Positions 56,484 to 64,000 of a DNA stretch of 64,000 nt are shown piece by piece. The notes below the pieces were generated by a model. It worked only from the letters and a program-made list of their open reading frames with translations. It ran no database searches and was not told the DNA's origin. How positions within the stretch are numbered: the stretch's first letter is position 1; each line of letters opens with the position of its first letter. The position numbers and the translations under genes are program-made. This DNA is from Ganoderma boninense. Its lineage: Eukaryota; Basidiomycota; Agaricomycetes; Polyporales; Polyporaceae. The stretch covers positions 3,286,001 to 3,350,000 of the forward strand of contig CM035307.1 in assembly GCA_002900995.3 (NCBI GenBank), read 5' to 3'.

Positions 56484-58583
56484 TCACAATCTGAATCCCA
56501 TATCGTCATACCGTTCTCCGAAGAAACTATCGCTCCCAGTCGGCTCGATCTCCTGCGCATCCTCTTCCGTCATGAACGGGCAGTAGAACTCGCCCGTCTT
56601 GCGATGCTTCTTGTAAAGGATTCTTTCTAGCCTCTGGACAGCAGCGTCAGACGGCATGGGGCGCCCCTCGCTCTCCATGCACTCCAGGAAGCCCCGCAGG
56701 TCGTACAGCTGACCCGAGCATCCGAGCGGGCGAGCGGGCCCCCGGAGTCGGGTCGGCGTCGGGGCGCTTTCGTTGTCAGTGGCTGGAGTCAGAGGAGCGG
56801 CCGCGGAGGGCTCGTCCTCGGATCGCGTGAAGTGCACGAAGCCCCACATAGGCTTCTTCATACCGAACGAAAACTTGGAGGGGCGCGAGACGACGAAGAC
56901 CCAGAAGTCATTCTGGCCGCGGGGGAGTCGAGGTGAGAGGAATGGCACGGAGACGACTGCTCGTTGACTGAACCTCTCGCCAGGTGCGCGCGCCCCGCCA
57001 TGAAAGGCGGAGCATCCCACGAGGGGCAGGGATGTGTCCATGACGTTGCGGTTTGATTTTGCGTCCCTCCACGGGAGAACGTCGATTAGCGCCTGAACGA
57101 CTTGAGCTGGGGTGAAGAAGGGCATAGAGGCACAGGCGAAATTGCCAGTGTTCCTCATATTCACGAACGTAAAGGCCGTGGGGTACGGGTCGGGCTTCTC
57201 GATAGTGAGGAACGCAGGGTGGAGAAGTCCCTCGAGGGACTTGAACCGAGATGGTTCATTCTGCACCAGGGAGAGTAAATGTGCGTCGAGGACAGAAGAG
57301 CAACCCATGACCACGAGGCGACGAAGTGTGGGAGCAACCTCGAGAAGCTTCGGAATGTCGTCCACGGTAAGGATGCTGTTGAACGATATGTCTAGGAACG
57401 CGATTTCGGCATAGCCAGACACAATCTGGAGAAGCTGGGCGCCCGTGAGCTGGAAACCAGAGAGATCGACTCTCGAGCTCTCCTTCAACTCAGACAGCAC
57501 GCGGGTTAGAAGCTGGGTTCCAGAATCAGGGAACGGGTTGAGGTCCCGCAGGATCTGTTTGATCTCGCTAGCCTTGCCTGGAAGCCAAATGAGTCGCTCG
57601 AGGTCGCTTGTGTCCTGGGTGTCAAGAGCGTGTTTCACTGCGACATCCAAGGTCAAGTCGGTAAGAGAGAGAGGACCCAGTGGGATGTCTGCTTCTGGAA
57701 CAACCGTCGCCATCGAGGCAGTATCCCGAAAACGAACCTCAGGCCAAGCCTCCCGTAATTGGTCAGCACGGATGATGGGGATACCATCGAGAGCTTGGAC
57801 GGCTTGCAACAGGCGACGATTGTGACCCGCATCGTCGCGTCGATAACGATACCCTGGTTTGGGCCGCGTTTCAATGTCTGCTCACCTGTCATTGAAGAAG
57901 TACTCACCGCCTTCATCGTCGGTGTCGCTCTCTCTATCGTCATCAACTTCCTCCATCTCTGGGCCCTCGTTTTCGCGATCCTCAGGCAGAGAGGGCTTGT
58001 ACTCACCAATGCGGTAGTACGCATTGAGATATTGATGCGCGTTGAGAACCCCTTCCGACCGCAGGAAGCAGTAGGCAGGGTGATCGGGCTCGGTAACATC
58101 CAAGATAGAAATGCCATCATTGTTATCTGCATGATACGATACCAGATCGTGTTATGAGCTATCATCGTAACTGACAGGATACAGTTACTCACCACCGTCC
58201 CAGCAGCCCATCCAAGCAGGCAAGAGCGATTGTTCCAATGTGACCCCCGAGATGTACATCTCCTGACCCGCCTCCAAGTCCGTGGTCCATGCGGAGCCCA
58301 AGAGAGAAGCGGTGTATGGGCAAGGGACGTTTGGTATGCAAGGCTTCTGTGCGCCACACTGCCCGTATTGACCGCCGATCGCCCGGAGCTCTGCACGAAC
58401 TACAGGGGAGTTGTCTGAGTGGCTCACGAGGGTAATGAGACGGCGCATGGCGAGGAGCGGGAGACTGCCATAGCACCACTGATGGTGGAACGCTGCTATG
58501 CAGCGCCTCTTCCCTGGGTCGTCAGGCTGAGCACCATGAGGGCGAACACGAGCGATGAGGAAAACTTGGTGCCTCTGGCCCAT
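56484..58583 (-). CDS. MGQRHQ-family protein, copy C (intact)
   Basis: Three exons, 58583-58193, 58126-57908 and 57877-56484: 2004 nt, 667 residues, phases exact. The N-terminus MGQRHQVFLIARVRPHG is followed by a conserved block with RRCIAAFHHQWCYG. An acidic linker (EMEEVDDDRESDTDDE) leads into an LRR/RNI-like region (VDLSGFQLTGAQLLQIV, IAFLDISFNSILTVDDI, LRRLVVMGCSS), then VVSVPFLSPRLPRGQNDFWV and the C-terminal LYDLRGFLECMESEGRPMPS and YKKHRKTGEFYCPFM motifs. Cytosolic or nuclear by sequence (no signal peptide). It may be a recognition or scaffold protein; the biochemical function is unknown. Best reference copy for the array. Confidence 0.85.
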
Positions 58584-60378
58584 CGATGTCTGCTACAAGA
58601 GGCGGGGTGGCGGTAGTAGAAGGGAGTGGCGACAAGGATGGACGCAGTTCGAGGTCAACCTAGACAGATTTGCCATCGTTAACTTTGTTGGCTCTTCGAT
58701 TGTTCTTCTTTTTGGGCAAGAACCTCACCTCTTTTCACCGCTGGTCCTGCCGTGCCGACGGTCCGAACGGTGTCTAATCCCAAAATGGTAGTTTCACATC
58801 CTTCACCAGAAACAAGTCAGAGCTCCATAACGGGTAGAGAATGCGAGTGATGCGCTCGATAAGACCAGGACAGAGAGACTGAACTAACTGACGAGTACAG
58901 GACCTCTCTTGAAACTCCTGCGAGGGACCGAGCCGGTTGCAGGGCAGATCGGCAAACGCCGACTACTGTTCCGGCTAAATCCGAAGGTACTACAACTGCG
59001 TTTCAACGTCCACCTCGACCTTGAAGCATCCTCTCTTAAGTATGCTCTTTGGAACACAACCCGATCAGCATTTGTTCTGCTTGCTCATTTCACTTGGACT
59101 TGTGACCGGACAGAAAGGGAATCCCAGGGGGAGGCTTCTTGCACGACTCGGAGTCTTAGATTCTCTCGGTATCAATTCCCCTCAAAGGCTCTTCTTGGAC
59201 AGTTTAAATGTACAGGGTCCCTTGTTCGTGGTTTCCAGCAGGTCTTCCCGGAACATCATCCTGCAGCATCCACATGAACGGTTGTTCGCGTCTCCGGAAG
59301 GGGTGCCATGGTCAAATTGCCAACCCAGGTTCCTTTAGCTCCACCCGCTGAGCCGCTCTGTGCGTGGAACAAGAACCCAGCTGTACGTCATTCATGCGAC
59401 GTCTCATCAGCTATCCACTTTCCCAGGGAACGCCGTTGAGTACAAAGAGATAGAGGTCGCTTACGGTAGCGACAACGACCCGCAAATACAACAGTCCGTG
59501 ACTCCTCTGCACCGCCCGATGTTCATTGAGGTTGCTTCTATATGGCGGTAACGGTTATAACCCATTCCACTAATTTATACCGCTTCCATCTATCGAGCAA
59601 GGCCATCGAGCCCAAGTCTGCATGGTCAGGCGAGTTGCCTCATGGTGCTCGTAATGTTCAGCTTGCCGTTCAAGTCGTCCAAACCCCAACGTCGTGCAAC
59701 ATCAACATGAGGTATACTGCGGTTAGGTCGGTCTATCAGCACCCAGTAGCACTCCAGTCATGGTGCGTTCTCCGCAGCCTCGCATTCTGTGTTCTACCGG
59801 GAGGATCTGGAGCTTAAACAAAGCTCCCTTGTTCCCCTTTCATCGTCTTTGAGCACAGGTTCACCACCTCGTCAGAAACCCCGTCTTGTGTGCCTGGAGC
59901 ACCTGGGATTCCCATCGGCCTGCAGCAAGGTTGAAATTCGTTGTGGGTGCTCTTCGGAGCTGCCATCTCGCGCGCAATTCTGGGAGTTCTTGATCAGGCT
60001 TAGGAGCAATCGTCCGCCGCTCACTACGTAACATTAACAATTGCATGGCGGGGCTTTGCGGGTCAAATGAAGATGCTGGGAATGGCGATTGGAGAGGTGT
60101 GGAAGTGGGGCCCCTGGAGATGGGACCCGTTTGACAATGGCATGAGAAACCCTGTCACCTGCGACTTGTGGGTAGGTGGGGCCACAGCCCACTGTGTGGT
60201 ACACCTTGTACGTCTTTGGAACATTTATTCGAGCCGTTCATGATTATTTCTCTCATTCCATCCATTCCGAAAAGCAGAGCAGTAGGTAGTACAGCGATGC
60301 TACAATCTCGATAGCGAGTGACAACAACAAGAGTAATAGCAGCGACAAAGAGAAACTTCTCGGTGCCCCGCACCTCGA
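58584..60378. other. 1.8 kb without a confident gene
   Basis: Plus-strand frames 58909-59277, 59360-59551 and 59542-59817 show coding-like patches (EYKEIEVAYGSDNDPQIQQS) but no start-to-stop splice model or family. Confidence 0.4.
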
Positions 60379-61744
60379 CTAGCGATGACCGGCACTTCGA
60401 CTTATAGAAGAACCAAGAATAGAAACCTGTAGATGATATAGAGCTTGGTCGTCAGGCATCAATAAAACGAAACCGACTCGTAGCAGTGAACAGGGATGGA
60501 CTCACCAAAGAAAATGCGTCGGCGACCGCATGAACAACAATATTTGAATCGCGAGGTCGGGGTCGCCAGAGGCGTTGGAGAGCCCATGTGCTGTTGCTCA
60601 GCCTCTTCCACTGTTGGAGTGCGTCAGACGCGTTCGGACGGCGGGCTGGATCTTCGTCAGTCATTTGGCGAACCAGCGGGTCCAAGAAGTTTAAATTCGT
60701 AAATTTCTAGTGCGGGGATTAGGTCCATAATACGGCACAGAAACGAAGGTTGTACTTACCCCGGTGAAGTGCTGGCGGAAGAAATTTCCCAGCACGAAGA
60801 TGTCAAGCTTGAATGGGTCGTATGGAACGTCATTCGAGAGTTCTGGTGCGTCTTGATCAAGACCAGAAGTGCCCAAGACGAGTCTGTGGGCCTCATTCTG
60901 TTGAAACCAGGAAGAAATGCCGAAATCGACCAAATAGTAAACGACGGTCGCATCCGCTCGAGATCGGATTGGAGCAGACCGCCGCAAGTTCTGCGGCAGC
61001 TGATCAAAACGGACAGGATGAAAGCCCTGAGGATACAGCATTGTAGCATCCATCATGAGATTCTTGTATGCACAATCACTGGAGGCTAGTCAATATCGGA
61101 CATTCTTTCAACAGCAACCACATACCGGTGTGCCACATCATGCTCGTGCATGAATGCCAGGCCCTGTTGTGACATGAATACTAGGACAGAATAATGAGAT
61201 GGGATGTACCTCGAGAAGTTGCTCCCCACAATCGAGCATGCTCTGTATCGACTCAAAAGGTGGTCGATCCACGTAACGTAAGAAGGGCATTACGAGGTAA
61301 CACTTGTTTGGGTCGTCCTTGTCAGGAATGACGTCCAACACCGGTATGCAATGGTTGCGGGGATCCTCTCGTATCACTGGAGAGGAAAAATATGAAGCGA
61401 TCTTCACCTCCATGGAGGACGCGGCAACTCTCTTCAAAAGGACGAGCTTGCCGTCGGACAACCTCGTGGCATCTATAAGATGATCCCGAAAAGCCTGCAA
61501 GGATTCAGTATTCGATTTACGCAACCGACGCAGACTCACTCACAGGGGCCCTGACAAAGTCTTCGGCGAAGAAAGGCCTTATACTGGCATCCGACCTCCA
61601 AGAGGGAATCCAACCTGGCCGGTAACGAGGCCGGAGAACGTAGCCGCGCGATTCGAGATAAGTGTAGCGCTCGCGCCAGGCAAGCTCGGGGGCCGCAAGC
61701 TCAGCACCAACATCGCCGAAGTCCTCATGGAGTTTCTGAGCCAT
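60379..61744 (-). CDS. Protein kinase (agaricomycete orphan family)
   Basis: Six exons: 61744-61544, 61494-61210, 61163-61126, 61078-60760, 60706-60506 and 60426-60379. 1092 nt, 363 residues, all phases exact. The N-terminal WRERYTYLESRGYVLRPRYR block precedes the kinase fold, as in this expanded family. KLVLLKRV has the likely ATP-binding Lys; PRNHCIPVLDVI and YLVMPFLR cover the hinge; FMHEHDVAHRDCAYKNLMMD has HRD with the catalytic-loop Asn (the motif is split by an intron); YYLVDFGIS carries DFG. The region after DFG is short and lacks a clear APE, but DPARRPNASDAL matches the C-lobe end. Catalytic residues are present, so activity is plausible; substrate unknown. Confidence 0.85.
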
Positions 61745-62493
61745 GTTGGGAGGCGATTGAAGGAGTGTTGGGAGGCTGGAGCGTCGCTATGGGGGGGGGA
61801 GGGACATTCAGGCCAAGGATACGTTGACGTGATGGTCCCGTCGAACCTCCAGGTTGAGGTTCAAACTCAGAACAATGCAATGGGGCGGACTTTAAAGGCT
61901 GACGGCAACCGAGAGTAGAAAACTTTAACTCCGACATCGCTGAGCTAGCAGTGGACCCACTGACACCCATCTTCTTCAACCCACGCGCCGCCATATGACA
62001 GACGGATGTTCTCCTGCTACTCGTCCTTCCATGGACACACAGCTTGCTCTGGCAACGATTTATTGTCTCGATTGCGGCCTTTGTACTTGGACGCTCGCGG
62101 TGGTGGACCCTTCGACCGGCTCTGTCCGGCGGCTAAAATGGTACGTAACTGTTGTGGGCGCGTGTGAACGCCTTCTGCGCATCGGAGGAAGTCAGACATG
62201 GCGTGTCCCAGCAACCTACTGAAGCTTGCGCGCGGTCTTGTCTGCTGTACACTGGCATGAATATTCCCTTCTTCCATACAAGGGGAGGGTTCCTTCCAGC
62301 TCCTACGACACATAAAAGCAGGCCCTGCCCGGTGAGGTTATTCGCCAACCTGTCTATCTAACTGTGCTGCGCACAGTACTCTCACCAGCAGCCCGGCAAA
62401 CACCCTTCTCATCCTTAATTACCATCTGCTGTTTTCTTGAGGTACGCTGACGCACATAACCTTCACCCCGAATATTCACATATATCCGTGTAG
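61745..62493. other. Divergent promoter region
   Basis: Between the divergent kinase (-) and 62494-63294 (+) genes. Short frames only. A homopolymer of 9 G lies near 61792-61800. Confidence 0.5.
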
Positions 62494-63294
62494 ATGTCGA
62501 GCATCTCAGACCCCCGGATCGGCTTTACGACCAACACACTTACGCTTTGGTCCTTCACCATCAGCGTCGCACTCGCCGGGGCCAAATACTACTCTTCTTT
62601 TTGCGCAACCAATAACCGGCACCAAGCCATCATCGGGATCTTGGATCGCTGGGAGAATTACCTGCGATTGCAAAATCCCCAAGACAGGGCGTCCTTCGAG
62701 CAGACCCACCCGGGAGAGTTAGATCGCATATCTGACGCAATCCAATTGTGAGCCATACCCTCCGTTTATCGCTACACTTGTGAACAGTTCCTCACCCCCG
62801 TTCAGGCTCCGGCGCGACGCGGCAACCATGGCTTTGGAACTCCATCGCCATCGTTGGTGGATGCGGTACTTCCCTTGGTCCGAGGTTTGCGCAGAGTTCC
62901 GAATTTGGGATCAAATTATGCAGGAGTCAGACGCCGATTTTTATGTGAGTCGAGTGTTCATACGTCGTTGATCGTTCTCAGGCTAATGCACATTTTGGAC
63001 TGGTAGACGACCACCGAAAGGATGCACCGAGCACAACTGCCGAGTGCAGTGCGAGCTCGGGCTCAAGCAGCGGCTCTTCCACCTCCAGCTGCCGGAAATG
63101 CCGGAGGTCCTCAAGGGCTACCTAGGATAGACAGAAACAGGGCTGTCACATGGTTGAACTCCGTCAGGGCTCATCTGCCTGACGTAAGGCTACAACGGAT
63201 CGTAGATAGCCTCAATGGTAAGACGTACGACTTTTTCTCTGGGACGGGTGAGTCTAAATGCTATCCAACAGCTGTTATGGTCTCCCAGTATTAG
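62494..63294 (+). CDS. Unknown 226-aa protein
   Basis: Exons 62494-62747, 62806-62944 and 63007-63294, phases exact. Residues about 14-34 are hydrophobic (LTLWSFTISVALAGAKYYSS) and could be a membrane anchor. Next comes a helical region (QAIIGILDRWENYLRLQNPQ; ALELHRHRWWMRYFPW), then an Ala/Pro linker and a C-terminal helix (TWLNSVRAHLPDVRLQRIVD). No family recognised. Divergent from the kinase gene. Confidence 0.65.
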
Positions 63295-63878
63295 CCGTCT
63301 GCGCATTGCGCTTCAAAGCAGAGCTGTTTGGGCGAAGCACACTGTATTCACACACTGTAGTACTGTAATATGTATGAGTGTTTCATGCGTATCTTGGCGG
63401 GAACTGTTAAATGGTCTGTGACTCAGGCGACCGGTATTGCGGCGCAATGCACTCCATGACCTCTACGCGCATGAATGTTTCATAAAGCTGCAGCGTAGCG
63501 AAACATCCTGAAGCCCTGCCTGTTCACGTCTCCGAACCATAGTGCTGCAAAGCAAATAGGACTCATAAACCTCGCTCAGTTTAGTTCTAAAGGTAGCAAT
63601 GGCCCAGGCCATGAGCTCAAAATGCAGTACTGCGATTGAAATTTAGGTATTCACTACGGTAGTATACCGATGCCGCACACCATAATGTCATACGTGTAAG
63701 GGACGATATGCACGTCACAAATCAATGCATCACTACTAGCGTCGGGCGACAAGAGACCGAACCACGGACATGATTGCACCATCTGAAAAGCATACAGACA
63801 GCATACAGAAACATAAGCGACAAATCACCAACGCAACCGTCCCCAGCGTTCACTTTCTATATCTCGCCGTCATACGAT
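63295..63878. other. Intergenic region, no gene seen
   Basis: Only short frames; convergent 3' ends of 62494-63294 (+) and the partial copy D (-). Confidence 0.5.
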
Positions 63879-64000
63879 TCACAGCCATGAGACGAGGATG
63901 TTTTCCACATCCTCCTCCCGCATGAATGGGCAGTAGAACTCGCCGGTCTCGCGATGCTTCTTGTACAGAATGCGTTCCAGCTCCTTCACCGCAGCCTCAG
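63879..64000 (-). CDS. MGQRHQ-family, copy D, C-terminus (cut by window edge)
   Basis: The minus strand encodes KELERILYKKHRETGEFYCP followed by an FMREED segment and a stop at 63879, matching the C-termini of copies A and C. The rest lies beyond the window, so the array continues to the right. Confidence 0.8.
   Translation of the reverse strand, partial: EAAVKELERILYKKHRETGEFYCPFMREEDVENILVSWL

Noticed and set aside
1..64000. CRISPR arrays, bacterial operons, ribosome-binding sites
   Set aside because: The sequence is eukaryotic (spliced genes with GT..AG introns); the short tandem repeats have no spacer structure.

Overview
The window is nuclear DNA of a basidiomycete, most likely an agaricomycete (polypore-like). 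The evidence is structural: genes are split by very short GT..AG introns (mostly 45-65 nt) with CTNAC/CTGAC branch points, and the recognisable families (alpha-kinase with a Cys-rich N-terminus, an orphan agaricomycete protein kinase, an intron-rich integrase-core transposase, a HxD..H..R dioxygenase, a tandem MGQRHQ family) are typical of that group. I checked the exon models by hand; where exon lengths are given, the reading-frame phases close exactly. No tRNA, rRNA or CRISPR-like array was seen.

Layout. 1-5 kb: a frameshifted gene (1480-3047, -) whose promoter and first exon are part of a 1.1-kb inverted duplication (second copy at 21.7-22.8 kb), plus exon remnants. 5.3-5.8 kb: a small spliced putative zinc-binding protein. 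9.1-11.6 kb: an intact 11-exon alpha-kinase. 12.8-16.3 kb: a three-exon gene whose first intron holds a 2.72-kb foldback element. 17.3-18.5 kb: a Pro/Ser-rich gene. 19.6-21.5 kb: an integrase-core gene with its DDE residues. 22.8-27.2 kb: a four-exon gene whose third intron holds a second, related 2.56-kb foldback element. 27.7-29.2 kb: a six-exon putative 2OG-Fe(II) dioxygenase. 29-41.6 kb: a degenerate mosaic of duplicated segments with an intron-bearing inorganic pyrophosphatase pseudogene, a 5' fragment of Ku70, fragments of the 22.8-27.2 kb gene, a minisatellite and a small MITE. 42-46 kb: mostly non-coding, with a 0.68-kb TA-flanked MITE. 46.5-47.2 kb: a compact two-exon gene. 50-51.6 kb: a secreted/single-pass membrane protein. 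52-58.6 kb: a tandem array of a large LRR-like family (one copy with a frameshift, one degenerate, one intact), with a further copy cut by the right edge. 60.4-61.7 kb: a protein kinase. 62.5-63.3 kb: an unknown three-exon gene.

Main observation. The two foldback elements belong to one family: about 1.0-1.08-kb near-identical inverted arms, a 563/564-bp loop, CA..TG ends, 7-bp target duplications and conserved nested hairpins. Both lie inside introns, at the branch-point side, of genes that otherwise look intact. Removing element plus one target copy restores ordinary introns of 57 and 51 nt with the frame kept. This suggests either a transposon that targets or survives in introns, or a device in which the hairpin itself brings the splice signals back together.
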